From the NCBI RefSeq assembly GCF_051859025.1, contig NZ_JBHYGL010000016.1:1-64000 (forward strand): a DNA stretch of 64,000 nucleotides, read 5' to 3'. Under the pieces are notes generated by a model. The model had not been told where the DNA came from, searched no databases, and worked only from the letters and a program-made list of their open reading frames with translations. This document shows, piece by piece, positions 27,662 to 36,374 of the stretch. Made by a program: the position numbers and the translations under genes. The stretch's first letter is position 1. Every line of letters begins with the position of its first letter. This stretch comes from Falsiroseomonas sp051859025. GTDB taxonomy: Bacteria; Pseudomonadota; Alphaproteobacteria; Acetobacterales; Acetobacteraceae.

Positions 27662-29005
27662 ATGAACCTGCACCGTCTGCTGCTGAAGCGCGCGACGGAA
27701 GGGCGGCCCGTGCGGGTTGCCGTGATCGGCGCGGGCAAGTTCGGATCCATGTTCCTGCACCAGGCGCCGCGCACGCCGGGTCTGCATGTGCTGGGCATCG
27801 GCGATCTCTCCGTCCCGCGCGCCCGCGCGGCGCTGGCGCGGATCGGCTGGCCAGCGGAAGCCTCCGCCGCGCCGGATGCCGCGGCGGCGGCGCGCACGGG
27901 GGCGACCTGGCTGACCGAGGACAGCCTGGCGCTGATCGCGAGCCCGGAGGTGGAGGTGGTGGTGGAAGCCACCGGCGACCCCGCCGCGGGGCTGCGCCAC
28001 GCTCGCCACGCGATCCGCCACGGCAAGCATGTGGTGATGGTGAATGTGGAGGCCGATGTGCTGGCCGGCCCGGTGCTCGCCCGTGAAGCGGCGGCGGCGG
28101 GCGTCGTCTATTCCATGGCCTATGGCGACCAGCCGGCCTTGGTGGCGGAGATGGTGGACACCATCCGCGCGGGCGGCTTCACCATCGTCGCCGCGGGCAA
28201 GGGCACGAAGTACCTGCCGCACTACCATGCCTCCACCCCGGACACGGTCTGGGACTTCTACGGCCTGAGCGCGGAACAGGCGCAGGCGGGCGGCATGAAT
28301 CCGCGCATGTTCAACAGCTTCCTGGATGGTACCAAGTCCGGCATCGAGATGGCGGCGATCGCCAACGCCACGGGCCTGGCGCCGCCGGAGGATGGGCTCG
28401 CCTTCCCGCCCTGTGGCACGGGCGAATTGCCGTCCCTGCTGCGGCCGCACAACGAAGGCGGCATCCTGCCGCGCAAGGGCATGGTGGAGGTCATCTCCTC
28501 CCTCAACCGTGATGGCAGCGAGATCCCCGACAACCTCCGCTGGGGCGTCTATGTCGTGTTCGAGGGGGAGACGGATTACGCGCGGCGCTGCTTCGCGGAA
28601 TACGGCGTCGCGACCGATCCCTCCGGCCGCTACGCCGCGCTGTGGCGGCCCTATCATTTCATCGGGCTGGAACTCGGCGTCTCCGTCGCCTCCGCCGCGC
28701 TGCGGCGGGAGCCCACGGGATGTTCGGAAACCTGGTCGGCGGATTGCGTCGCCGTCGCCAAGCGGGCGCTGAAGCGGGGCGAGGTGCTGGATGGCGAGGG
28801 TGGCGCCACGGTCTGGGGAAAATGCATCCCGGCCGAGCGGTCGCGGCAGCTGGCGGCGGTGCCGATCGGCTTGGCGCATGGCGTGGCGCTGGCACGGGAC
28901 CTGCCCGAGGGCGCGCTGGTGACGGAGGCCGACCTTGTGCCGCGCACCGCCGGCGGGCCGGCGGCGGAGGCGATCGCGATGCGCGCCGCCCTGGCAGGCG
29001 CTTGA
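27662..29005 (+). CDS. NAD(P)-dependent dehydrogenase with C-terminal SAF domain (homoserine-dehydrogenase-like)
   Basis: The 447-residue protein starts at ATG 27662 with GGAG at 27650-27653. It has an N-terminal Rossmann domain (RVAVIGAGKFGSMFLHQAP, EVEVVVEATGDPAAGLRHAR, GKHVVMVNVEADVLAGPVLA), a middle domain resembling homoserine dehydrogenase-like proteins (GDQPALVAEMVDTIRAGGF, GKGTKYLPHYHASTPDTVWD), and a C-terminal SAF domain (VALARDLPEGALVTEADL). Proteins of this build occur in sugar-acid gene clusters and are often misnamed FlgA. The substrate is unknown. It lies near DenD-like and Bug genes. Confidence 0.85.
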   Translation: MNLHRLLLKRATEGRPVRVAVIGAGKFGSMFLHQAPRTPGLHVLGIGDLSVPRARAALARIGWPAEASAAPDAAAAARTGATWLTEDSLALIASPEVEVVVEATGDPAAGLRHARHAIRHGKHVVMVNVEADVLAGPVLAREAAAAGVVYSMAYGDQPALVAEMVDTIRAGGFTIVAAGKGTKYLPHYHASTPDTVWDFYGLSAEQAQAGGMNPRMFNSFLDGTKSGIEMAAIANATGLAPPEDGLAFPPCGTGELPSLLRPHNEGGILPRKGMVEVISSLNRDGSEIPDNLRWGVYVVFEGETDYARRCFAEYGVATDPSGRYAALWRPYHFIGLELGVSVASAALRREPTGCSETWSADCVAVAKRALKRGEVLDGEGGATVWGKCIPAERSRQLAAVPIGLAHGVALARDLPEGALVTEADLVPRTAGGPAAEAIAMRAALAGA

Positions 29006-29084
29006 GCCAGCCGGCAACGCGCCGCGCGGTTCCGCGCGCGGCGGGCTATCCGCGACGCGCGGCGCGCGTCTAGGCTGCCATCCA

Positions 29085-29948
29085 ATGCCCATGGCCTCCG
29101 CCTTCCGGCTGCTCTTCGCGGCCGTCATCCTGTTCGGTGGCGCCTGGCCCATTACCAAGGCCGCGCTGGCGGACGCGTCTCCGCTGTGGTTCGGCACGGG
29201 GCGGTCGGCGCTGGCCGCGCTGGGGGCGGCGATCCTGCTGGCCTGCCTCGGGCGGCTGCGGCTGCCGCGGGCGGAGGACCGGATCGCGGTGCTGTTCCTC
29301 GGCATCTTCCAGCTCGGCGCCTTCTTCGCGCTGACGCACCTCGCGGTGGCGCTGGTGCCGGCGGGGCGGACGGCGGTGCTGTCCAATGTCGTGACCTACT
29401 GGCTGATCCCGCTGTCGGTGCTGGTGCTGGGGGAGAAGGTGTCGGCGCAGCGCTGGGCGGCGGCGGGGCTGGGGCTCGCGGGGGCGGGGGTGCTGATCGG
29501 GCCCTGGGCGGTGGATTGGTCGTCGCATGATGCGCTGGTTGGGCACCTCATGCTGGTGCTGGCGGGGCTGCTCTGGACCATCGCCATCATCGCCAGCCGG
29601 AAATGGCCGCCGAAGACGCCGATGTTCGAATTGCTGCCCTGGTGCTTCGGCATCGGCGCGCTGCTGCTGGCGCCGCTGGCGCAGTTCATGGAGCCGGATG
29701 GGGGGGTCGGCCTCTCCTCCTGGCCCTTCCTTCTCTATATCGGCTTCTTCGCGGCGCCGATCGGCACTTGGTGCGTGATCGAGGCCGGGCGGAAGCTGCC
29801 GGGCGCGGTGGCCTCCGTCGGCTTCCTGATGGTGCCGGCCTTCGGCGTCACGGTCTCCGCCATCTGGCTGGGGGAGCCGATCGGCTGGGACGTGATCGTG
29901 GGGGGGATCCTGATCGTGGCTTCCGTGGTGCTGGCGGCGCTGGGATGA
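29085..29948 (+). CDS. EamA/DMT family transporter
   Basis: The 287-residue membrane protein has ten predicted helices in two EamA halves, beginning with FRLLFAAVILFGGAWPITKA and LGAAILLACLGRLRLPRAED. The second half shows VGHLMLVLAGLLWTIAIIAS and GAVASVGFLMVPAFGVTVSA. Members export amino acids, nucleosides or drug-like compounds. The start may be 29085 or 29091. The stop overlaps the start of the hydrolase gene by four bases, so transport and hydrolysis could concern a common substrate, though this is only an inference from context. Confidence 0.9.
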   Translation: MPMASAFRLLFAAVILFGGAWPITKAALADASPLWFGTGRSALAALGAAILLACLGRLRLPRAEDRIAVLFLGIFQLGAFFALTHLAVALVPAGRTAVLSNVVTYWLIPLSVLVLGEKVSAQRWAAAGLGLAGAGVLIGPWAVDWSSHDALVGHLMLVLAGLLWTIAIIASRKWPPKTPMFELLPWCFGIGALLLAPLAQFMEPDGGVGLSSWPFLLYIGFFAAPIGTWCVIEAGRKLPGAVASVGFLMVPAFGVTVSAIWLGEPIGWDVIVGGILIVASVVLAALG

Positions 29949-30712
29949 GGCTGAACGTCGTTGCGATGGGCGATGGCCCGCCGGTGGTCCTGCTGCACGG
30001 GTTGCTGGGTTCGGCGCAGAATTTCGGGGCGATCCAGAAGGCGATCGCGGCCGGCGGGCGGCGCGTGCTGGCGCTGGACCTGCGCAACCACGGCCAATCC
30101 CCGCACGCGCCCGGCATGGAATACGCCACCATGGCGGCGGATGTGGCGGAAACGCTGGCGGCTGAGGGCGCCTGGCCCGCCGCCGTGATCGGCCATTCCA
30201 TGGGTGGCAAGGTGGCGATGGCGCTGGCCCTGACCCGGCCGGAGGGGGTTGAGCGGCTGCTGGTGGCGGATATCGCGCCCGTCACCTACCCCACGCCGAT
30301 CTTCGCCCGCTACATCGCCGCCATGCAGGCAATCCCGCTGCGGGATGGGCTGACGCGCCGCGATGCCGATGCCGCGCTGGCGGGGGCGGTGCCGGAAGCG
30401 CCGCTGCGCGCCTTCCTGCTGCAGAACCTGGCCTTCGCCGAACAGCCGCCGCGCTGGCGGATCGGGCTGGCGGAGATCGCGGCGGGGATGGGGGAGATCG
30501 GCGGCTGGCCCGCATTGCCCGGGCGGTACGATGGCCGGGTGCTGGTGCTGTCCGGCGATGCATCCCCCTATGTGAAGCTGCGGGATCACGACGCGATCCG
30601 CGCGTTGTTCCCGGCGGCCGGCTTCGCCAGCATCGCCGCGGGGCATTGGCTGCACGCGGAAAATCCGCGCGCCTTCCTGGTCGCCGTGGAGGATTTTCTG
30701 TCGGCGGCATGA
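29945..30712 (+). CDS. Alpha/beta hydrolase (YbfF-like esterase)
   Basis: The 255-residue cytoplasmic hydrolase starts at ATG 29945, overlapping the EamA stop (ATGA). It has the oxyanion motif VVLLHGLLGSAQNFGA, LALDLRNHGQSPHAP, and the nucleophile elbow VIGHSMGGKVAMALAL. The His of the triad lies in GHWLHAENP and the acid in VLSGDASPY. YbfF and relatives are short-chain esterases; some are involved in acyl-CoA or ester detoxification. No signal peptide is seen. No other enzyme in the operon fixes its substrate. Confidence 0.9.
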   Translation: MRLNVVAMGDGPPVVLLHGLLGSAQNFGAIQKAIAAGGRRVLALDLRNHGQSPHAPGMEYATMAADVAETLAAEGAWPAAVIGHSMGGKVAMALALTRPEGVERLLVADIAPVTYPTPIFARYIAAMQAIPLRDGLTRRDADAALAGAVPEAPLRAFLLQNLAFAEQPPRWRIGLAEIAAGMGEIGGWPALPGRYDGRVLVLSGDASPYVKLRDHDAIRALFPAAGFASIAAGHWLHAENPRAFLVAVEDFLSAA

Positions 30713-30740
30713 GGGAATGGGGTTCATTTTTCGTCCCAAC

Positions 30741-30759
30741 GTCGCAAAAGCGACATTTT
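30741..30759 (+). terminator. Possible terminator after the hydrolase gene
   Basis: GTCGC (30741-30745) pairs with GCGAC (30750-30754) around AAAA, followed by ATTTTG. The stem is short but the downstream T-run and unusually AT-rich setting favour a weak intrinsic terminator between the hydrolase gene and the FIST gene. Confidence 0.4.
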
Positions 30760-30768
30760 GCTACAAAC

Positions 30769-30782
30769 ACAGACTGGTCTGT
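30769..30782. promoter_or_regulatory. Inverted repeat upstream of the FIST gene
   Basis: ACAGAC and GTCTGT are exact complements separated by TG. The repeat lies in an AT-richer segment about 120 bases before the FIST gene start and could be a regulator site; no -10/-35 pair is convincing. Confidence 0.3.
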
Positions 30783-30902
30783 AGGCCGCCGAGCGTCCAT
30801 GCCGCGGTAACGGCCAGGAAGGCTGCGGCTGTCATGGTACCGATCCCGGAGCCAGCAAGCCGGGGACATGCCCCCAGTGGCAGGTCTGAAGGGGTCGATG
30901 GG

Positions 30903-32051
30903 ATGCGAGCAGCCACCCTGCGATGGTCGCCGGCGGAAGGTTGGCATGGCGTGGTGCCAGCCGCGGCGGCAGGCCCGTGCCTTGTCCTGTATGTCGCGGG
31001 GCGCGAGGCGCTGGAAAGCGGGGAGCGGCACCGCGAATTGCGCGCGGCCTTCCCCGGCGCGATCGTCGCGGGGTGCAGCACCGGCGGGCAGATCGACGAG
31101 TCCGATGTGGTGGATGAGGGGGTGCAGGCCCTCAAGCTGGATTTCGCCGCGTCGCGCCTGCGCCTGGCGACGGAACGCCTGGCGGGTGAGGGTGCGTCCC
31201 GCGATTGCGGCCGGCGGCTGGGCGCGGCGCTGGCGGCGCCGGACCTGGCCGGAGTGCTGCTGATCTCCGAGGGGCTGGCGGTGAATGCCGGCGATCTGGT
31301 GGCAGGGCTTCAGGAAGCCATCGGCGCCGGCGTGCCGATCGTGGGCGGGCTGGCCGGCGATGGCCCGCATTTCCGCCGCACGCTGGTGGGCGCGGGGGAG
31401 GAGGCGCCGACGCCGGGCCTGGTCGCTGCCATCGGCTTCGTCGGCAGCGCCGTCCGCTTCGGCCATGGCTGCGCCTCCGGCTGGGATGCCTTCGGGCCCT
31501 TGCGCTCCATCACCGCCTCCGAGGGGCGGGTGCTGCGGGAGCTGGATGGGGAGCCGGCGCTGGACCTGTATGAACGCTATCTCGGTCCCGAAGCGGCCGG
31601 CCTGCCGGGCACCGGGCTGCTCTACCCCCTGCGGATCTGGGATGCCGGGGAACCGCGGCATGACGTGCTGCGCACCCTGCTGGGTGTGGACCGGGAGGCA
31701 CGGACCCTGATCTTCGCGGCCGACCTGCCGGTGGGGTGGCGGGCACAGCTGATGCGCGGGCGCTTCGGCGGCCTGGCCGAAGGCGCGGCGGAGGCCGCGG
31801 CCGGTGCGGGCGGCGGCTCCGCCGCCGCGGGCGACAGCGCCGCCTTCATCGTCAGCTGCGTCGGCCGGCGCCTGATGATGGGCCAGCGGGTGGAGGAGGA
31901 GGTCCTGGCCGCGCGGGAATGCCTGCCGGCCTCCATGCGTGTGCTGGGCTTCTATTCATACGGGGAGATCGCGCCGCACCCGATGACGGGCCGCAGCGAG
32001 CTTCATAACCAGACCATGACGGTGCTGACCCTGACCGAGACCGCCGCGTGA
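30903..32051 (+). CDS. FIST domain sensor protein (NosP-like)
   Basis: The 382-residue cytosolic protein starts at ATG 30903, the start that gives a normal FIST N terminus. It has the FIST_N region (VLYVAGREALESGERHREL, FPGAIVAGCSTGGQI, LISEGLAVNAGDLVAGLQE, IVGGLAGDGPHFRRTLV) and FIST_C ending in FYSYGEIAPHP and SELHNQTMTVLTL. FIST proteins are ligand sensors. In Pseudomonas aeruginosa the FIST haemoprotein NosP is encoded next to histidine kinase NahK and controls it in response to nitric oxide; the same arrangement is present here. Haem binding is not proven by sequence. Confidence 0.88.
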   Translation: MRAATLRWSPAEGWHGVVPAAAAGPCLVLYVAGREALESGERHRELRAAFPGAIVAGCSTGGQIDESDVVDEGVQALKLDFAASRLRLATERLAGEGASRDCGRRLGAALAAPDLAGVLLISEGLAVNAGDLVAGLQEAIGAGVPIVGGLAGDGPHFRRTLVGAGEEAPTPGLVAAIGFVGSAVRFGHGCASGWDAFGPLRSITASEGRVLRELDGEPALDLYERYLGPEAAGLPGTGLLYPLRIWDAGEPRHDVLRTLLGVDREARTLIFAADLPVGWRAQLMRGRFGGLAEGAAEAAAGAGGGSAAAGDSAAFIVSCVGRRLMMGQRVEEEVLAARECLPASMRVLGFYSYGEIAPHPMTGRSELHNQTMTVLTLTETAA

Positions 32052-33352
32052 GGGAAGCGGGGATGGCGGCCGAAAGGCTGTTCAGCCGCCAGGTGCTTCG
32101 CGCCACGCGGGCCGATGGCAGCATCGACATGGACGCGCTGCGCCGCCTGGTGGTCGCGGGATACGAGGATTCGGCGCGGGACCGGGAACGCACCGACCGC
32201 GCCATCACGCTGATGGCGGAGGAGCTGGAAGGCGCCAACCGGCGGCTGGAGGCGCTGGTGGAGAATCTGCGGGTGCAGAACCTGCGGTTCGAGGCGGCGC
32301 TAGACAACATGCTGCAGGGGCTCTGCCTCTATGACCGGCAGGACCTGCTGGTGGTGGTGAACCGGCGCTACCACGAGATCCTGGGCCTGCAGCCCGGCAC
32401 GCTGCGGCCCGGCATTTCCCACGCCGAACAGCTGGTAATCGAGCAGGCGGCGGGGCTGCATCGTGGCATGGACCTGCAGGAATTGCTGGCGACCCGCATC
32501 GCGATGGTGGACGGGCGGGACGCGCCGGCGCGGGCGGAAATCTTCATGGAGGACCGGCGGCGCCTGGATGTGGCAGCCCAGCGCCTGGCGAGCGGCGGCT
32601 GCATCGTGACGGTGATTGATGTGACGGCGGAACGGGCGGCGGAAGCGCGTGCCGCGGCGGCGGGGCGGTTGACCTCCCTCGGTGAGATGGCGGCGGGGCT
32701 GGCGCATGAGCTGAAGCAGCCGCTGACCGCGATAGCCCTGGCCGCGGCCAATGCGCGCCGCGCGGCGGAACGCGGCGATACGGCGGCGGCGCTGGTGCGG
32801 CTGGGACGCATCGCCGACCAGGCCGCGCGGGGTGGCGTGCTGATCGACCACCTGCGCCGCTTCGCCCGGGGCGGTGAGGGCGGCGATGCCAATGCCACGG
32901 CGGAACTGCCGGCGGCGGTGGAGGGGGCGCTGACCTTGATCGGCGGCGCGCTGCGGGAAGCCTCCATCGAGGTGGTGCTGGACCTGCCGCCGGGCCTGCC
33001 CGCGGTGCGGGGCGATGGCATGGCGCTGGAACAGGTGCTGCTGAACCTGCTGGCCAATGCGCGGGATGCGCTGGGGATCCGGGATGGTGGGGCGCGCATC
33101 CACGTCGCGGCGCGGCAGGCGGAGGATAGGCGCATCGTCCTCGATGTCTCCGACAATGCGGGCGGCATCCCGGATGGCGTGATGTCCCGGCTGTTCCAGC
33201 CCTTCGTCACGACCAAGGGGCCCGATCGCGGCACGGGGCTCGGCCTGTCGATCTGCCATGGGCTGGTGACGTCCATGGGCGGGACGATCGAGGCGGAGAA
33301 CGGGGCCGAGGGCGCCATCTTCCGCATCGCGCTGGCTGCGGCGCCGGACTGA
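32048..33352 (+). CDS. PAS-containing sensor histidine kinase (NahK-like, partner of FIST)
   Basis: The kinase of 434 residues starts at GTG 32048, overlapping the FIST stop; ATG 32063 with GAGGGA upstream is a good alternative. It has no transmembrane segment. A coiled coil (residues about 55-80, MAEELEGANRRLEALVENL) leads to a PAS domain (FEAALDNMLQGLCLYDRQDL). The HisKA H-box is GLAHELKQPLTAIALAA. The ATPase domain has NLLANARDAL, DNAGGIPD and GTGLGLSICHGLV. No receiver gene is adjacent, so its phosphate acceptor is elsewhere. Coupling to FIST suggests input through protein contact. Confidence 0.93.
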   Translation: MREAGMAAERLFSRQVLRATRADGSIDMDALRRLVVAGYEDSARDRERTDRAITLMAEELEGANRRLEALVENLRVQNLRFEAALDNMLQGLCLYDRQDLLVVVNRRYHEILGLQPGTLRPGISHAEQLVIEQAAGLHRGMDLQELLATRIAMVDGRDAPARAEIFMEDRRRLDVAAQRLASGGCIVTVIDVTAERAAEARAAAAGRLTSLGEMAAGLAHELKQPLTAIALAAANARRAAERGDTAAALVRLGRIADQAARGGVLIDHLRRFARGGEGGDANATAELPAAVEGALTLIGGALREASIEVVLDLPPGLPAVRGDGMALEQVLLNLLANARDALGIRDGGARIHVAARQAEDRRIVLDVSDNAGGIPDGVMSRLFQPFVTTKGPDRGTGLGLSICHGLVTSMGGTIEAENGAEGAIFRIALAAAPD

Positions 33353-33393
33353 GCCGGCTTGCCGGACGGCGCCCCGGCCCAAGATGGCGCGGG

Positions 33394-34599
33394 ATGAGCG
33401 AGACCTTCCCGACCGACCGCGCCGCCGCCTTGCAACGCCTGGCCGACTTCACCCCCCGCATGGGGCGCGACTACGCGCAGGGCAGGAACACCGATCCCGG
33501 GCCGGGACGGCGGCGCGACGTCTCCTGCCTGTCGCCCGCCATCCGCCATCGGCTGGTGACGGAGGCCGAGGTGGTGGGCGCTGCCCTGGCGGCGCATGGG
33601 CCGAGGGCGGCGGAGAAGTTCATCCAGGAAGTGTTCTGGCGCAGCTACTGGAAGGGTTTTCTCGAATTGCGGCCGGGACTGTGGGTGGCCTATCGCGCTG
33701 CGGTGAAGGCCGACCGGGCCGCGATCCGAGGGCATGCGCTGGCGCGGGCGGAGGCGGGGACGACCGGGATCGGCTGCCTCGACGCCTGGGTGGCGGAATT
33801 GCGGGAGACGGGGTGGCTGCACAACCACGCCCGCATGTGGTTCGCCAGCATCTGGATCTTCACGCTGAAACTGCCCTGGACGCTGGGCGCGGATTTCATG
33901 CTGCGGCACCTGCGGGACGGCGATGCGGCATCCAACACCCTGTCCTGGCGCTGGGTGGCGGGCATCCAGACGCTGGGGAAGCACTATGTGGCCCGCGCCG
34001 AGAACATCGCCCGCTACACCGAAGGCCGCTTCGACCCCGCGGGAGAGCTGGAGGAGGATCCCCGCCCGGTGGAGGCTCCGCCACCTCCCCGCCCTGGCAC
34101 GCTGCCGGCGGCAGACCGGCTGCCCGACGGCCCCTTCGCGCTGCTGCTGCATGAGGATGACCTGCACGCGGAAAGCCTGCTGCCCGCCGGCGCGCGGGTG
34201 GCGGCTATCGCGGGCGTGGCGGTGCCGGAAGCACGGTCGTCGCTGGGCTGTTCGGCGCTGGTGGCGGAAAGCGCCGGCGCGGCGCTGGCGGATGGGCTTT
34301 CGCGGGCCTCGGCACATTGGGGCGTGCCGGCGGGGCGGGTCGCGGTGACGGACCTGGCGGGCTGGGCGGCATCCCACGGGCTGCCGGTGGTGACGCCCTG
34401 GGCGCCGGTGGGCTGGACGGCGGATGCGCTGGCGGGCGCTGGGGTGCCAATGCGGCGGCTGCGGCGGGAATGGGACGATGCCTGCTGGCCGCTGGCCACC
34501 AAGGGTTTCTTCCCGTTCCGGGAAAGCATCCCGACGCTGCTGGGCCGCCTGGCGGGGGATCAGCCCGCCCGTGAGCCGCTTTGGGCTTCCGCCAGGTAG
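33394..34599 (+). CDS. Photolyase/cryptochrome FAD-binding domain protein with unusual domain order
   Basis: The 401-residue protein begins directly with the FAD-binding helical domain normally at the C terminus of photolyases: FTPRMGRDYAQGRNTDPG, VSCLSPAIRHRLVTEAEVV, FIQEVFWRSYWKGFLEL, ELRETGWLHNHARMWFAS, LRDGDAASNTLSWRWVAG. The usual N-terminal antenna domain is absent. From about residue 235 comes a second, alpha/beta-like domain (FALLLHEDDLHAESLLPAGA, VVTPWAPVGWTADALAGA, ATKGFFPFRESIPTLL) that looks like a photolyase antenna domain placed at the end. DNA repair or light sensing is possible. It overlaps the convergent receptor gene by 40 bases. Confidence 0.8.
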   Translation: MSETFPTDRAAALQRLADFTPRMGRDYAQGRNTDPGPGRRRDVSCLSPAIRHRLVTEAEVVGAALAAHGPRAAEKFIQEVFWRSYWKGFLELRPGLWVAYRAAVKADRAAIRGHALARAEAGTTGIGCLDAWVAELRETGWLHNHARMWFASIWIFTLKLPWTLGADFMLRHLRDGDAASNTLSWRWVAGIQTLGKHYVARAENIARYTEGRFDPAGELEEDPRPVEAPPPPRPGTLPAADRLPDGPFALLLHEDDLHAESLLPAGARVAAIAGVAVPEARSSLGCSALVAESAGAALADGLSRASAHWGVPAGRVAVTDLAGWAASHGLPVVTPWAPVGWTADALAGAGVPMRRLRREWDDACWPLATKGFFPFRESIPTLLGRLAGDQPAREPLWASAR

Positions 34600-35576
34600 C
34601 GAAGGTCGACATAGCGTTCCGGGGCCGACAGGGCGCGCCCCTGCGGGCCATAGGCGGCGCGGAGCGACAGCGCCGTGGCGATCCCGGCCATGTCGAGGTC
34701 CGCGCGGCGCGGGAAGCCGCTGCGGGGATGCAACATGGCGTCGTAGGAGGCCTCCGCCAGGTCCGGCGTCACCTCCGCCAGGTTGCGCCCCATGATGGCC
34801 ACGGCCTCCGCCCGGTTGGCCGGCGCGTAGAGCCATTCGAGCGCATCGAGATAGGCGCGGAGGAAGCCAACCAGGCGCGGGCGGTCCGCCGCCGCGCGGT
34901 CCCGGCGCAGCGCGAAGGTCAGGCCCTGGTAGGCGCCGAGCATGTCGCTGGGATCGGCCAGCACGTTGAAGCCGCGCCGGGCCGCCACGGCATCCAGCGG
35001 CACGGTCAGCAGCGTGCCGGCCTGGCGCCCGGCGAAGAGCGCTTCCATCCGCTGGGTCGTGCCGCCGACGCGCACCAGGCGGGCCTCGCCCTCCGCCAGG
35101 CCGCCGCGTTCCAGCAGGCGGCGCAGCACGAAGGCGAAGCCGGTGGTCAGCGCATCGACCGATAACTCCCGGCCGCGCAGATCGGCGAAGCTGCGCACAT
35201 CCGGCGCCGTGACCAGGCGGAGGAAGCCGTTGTTGATGCCGGCGACGGCGATGATGTCCGGCGGATTGGCGGCGGCGCCGGGCGCTTCCCCCTGGCCCTC
35301 GACATAGGCGATGACGTTGTCGATGGCGGTGCTGGCGATATCGACCTGCCCCGTCATCAGCGCGGTGAACTGCGCGGCGGAACTGGGCGTGGGTGTGACG
35401 GCGATGGCGACGCCGCGGCGTTCGAGAAAACCCTTCTCCTGCGCCACCCAGACCGGCCAGTTGCTGCCGGAGGGGAAGACGCTGAGGCGAAGCGGTTCCT
35501 GAGCCTGGGCAGGGGCGATGGCGGGGGCGAAGAACGGCAGGACCAACGCGGCGCGGCGCGGCATCGTGAAGGCCAT
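34560..35576 (-). CDS. NMT1/SsuA-type ABC substrate-binding protein
   Basis: The 338-residue protein starts at ATG 35576 with a signal peptide (PRRAALVLPFFAPAIAPAQAQ, first residues) and the NMT1/NrtA/SsuA core: LRLSVFPSGSNWPVWVAQE, FLERRGVAIAVTPTPSSAAQ, MTGQVDIASTAIDNVIAY, GINNGFLRLVTAPDV. Family members bind alkanesulfonates, taurine, nitrate or pyrimidine precursors. No permease or ATPase gene is adjacent. The C-terminal end overlaps the photolyase-like gene on the other strand. A longer open frame continues upstream but lacks a signal-like start. Confidence 0.87.
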   Translation of the reverse strand: MAFTMPRRAALVLPFFAPAIAPAQAQEPLRLSVFPSGSNWPVWVAQEKGFLERRGVAIAVTPTPSSAAQFTALMTGQVDIASTAIDNVIAYVEGQGEAPGAAANPPDIIAVAGINNGFLRLVTAPDVRSFADLRGRELSVDALTTGFAFVLRRLLERGGLAEGEARLVRVGGTTQRMEALFAGRQAGTLLTVPLDAVAARRGFNVLADPSDMLGAYQGLTFALRRDRAAADRPRLVGFLRAYLDALEWLYAPANRAEAVAIMGRNLAEVTPDLAEASYDAMLHPRSGFPRRADLDMAGIATALSLRAAYGPQGRALSAPERYVDLRYLAEAQSGSRAG

Positions 35577-35672
35577 GGATCTGTTTCCCCCTGTTGCGGC
35601 CAGTGTCACGACGCCGGCCAAGGGGTGTCAACGCCGATATTCGAAGAAAGGCGGAGCTTCGAAGAAGCGGCG

Positions 35673-36374
35673 CTATTGCGGCTTGAAGCTGCTGGCCTTG
35701 GCGGCATCGGCGGCGCGCCACAGATACCAGGCGGCGACGCTGCGCCAGGGCGCCCAGGCTTCGCCGATGGCGGCCAGTTCCTTCGGCTTCGGCTGGGCAT
35801 CGAGGCCGGCCGCGACCTTCCAGCCCTCCCGCACGCCGAAATCGTCGATGGGCAGGATGTCCCGCCGGCCGAGGGTGAAGATCAGCAGCATCTCCACCGT
35901 CCAGCGGCCGACGCCGCGGATCTGCACCAGGCGCTCGATCAGCTTGTCATCGGTGAGGCGCGCGGCGGCCCGGCGGGTGGGGACGAGGCCGGCCACCGAT
36001 TTCTCCGCGATGTCGCGGATGGCCGCGACCTTGGCGCCGGAGAAGCCGCAGGCGCGCAGCGATTCGGCCGGGGCTTCCAGCACCAGGGCCGCGGGGGGGA
36101 AGTCCTGGCCGGGAAAGAGCGCCACGAAGCGGCCGAGGATCGCTTCCGCCGCCCGTCCATGCACCTGCTGGTGGGCGATCGCGCGGACCAGTGCCTCGTA
36201 TGGTTCGCGCTGGACGGGGCGGAGCGTGCAGGGGCCGATCTGCCGGATCACGCGCTTGAGGACGGGATCGCGGCGGAGATGCGTCAGCGCGGCGGGGCCG
36301 GCGACGAGCCGCGCGGGACGGTCCGCCGCGCGGCGGGCCGCCAGCGCCGGCAGGTCGCCGGCCCCTTGCGTCAT
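35673..36374 (-). CDS. DNA-3-methyladenine glycosylase II (AlkA-type)
   Basis: The 233-residue enzyme removes alkylated purines. The HhH-GPD signature is clear: VRAIAHQQVHGRAAEAILGR, CGFSGAKVAAIRDIAEKSV, LVQIRGVGRWTVEMLLIFT with the helix-hairpin-helix, and LPIDDFGVREGWKVAAG with the catalytic Asp. It lacks the N-terminal TATA-like domain of E. coli AlkA, as do Mag1-type homologs. The start overlaps the TRAP large permease stop by four bases, placing a repair gene at the end of a transport operon. It is probably expressed constitutively with the transporter. Confidence 0.9.
   Translation of the reverse strand: MTQGAGDLPALAARRAADRPARLVAGPAALTHLRRDPVLKRVIRQIGPCTLRPVQREPYEALVRAIAHQQVHGRAAEAILGRFVALFPGQDFPPAALVLEAPAESLRACGFSGAKVAAIRDIAEKSVAGLVPTRRAAARLTDDKLIERLVQIRGVGRWTVEMLLIFTLGRRDILPIDDFGVREGWKVAAGLDAQPKPKELAAIGEAWAPWRSVAAWYLWRAADAAKASSFKPQ

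Noticed and set aside
32368..35721. An 1117-codon minus-strand frame across the kinase and photolyase-like genes
   Set aside because: It is antisense to well-supported genes over most of its length; the real minus-strand gene there is in another frame (34560-35576).
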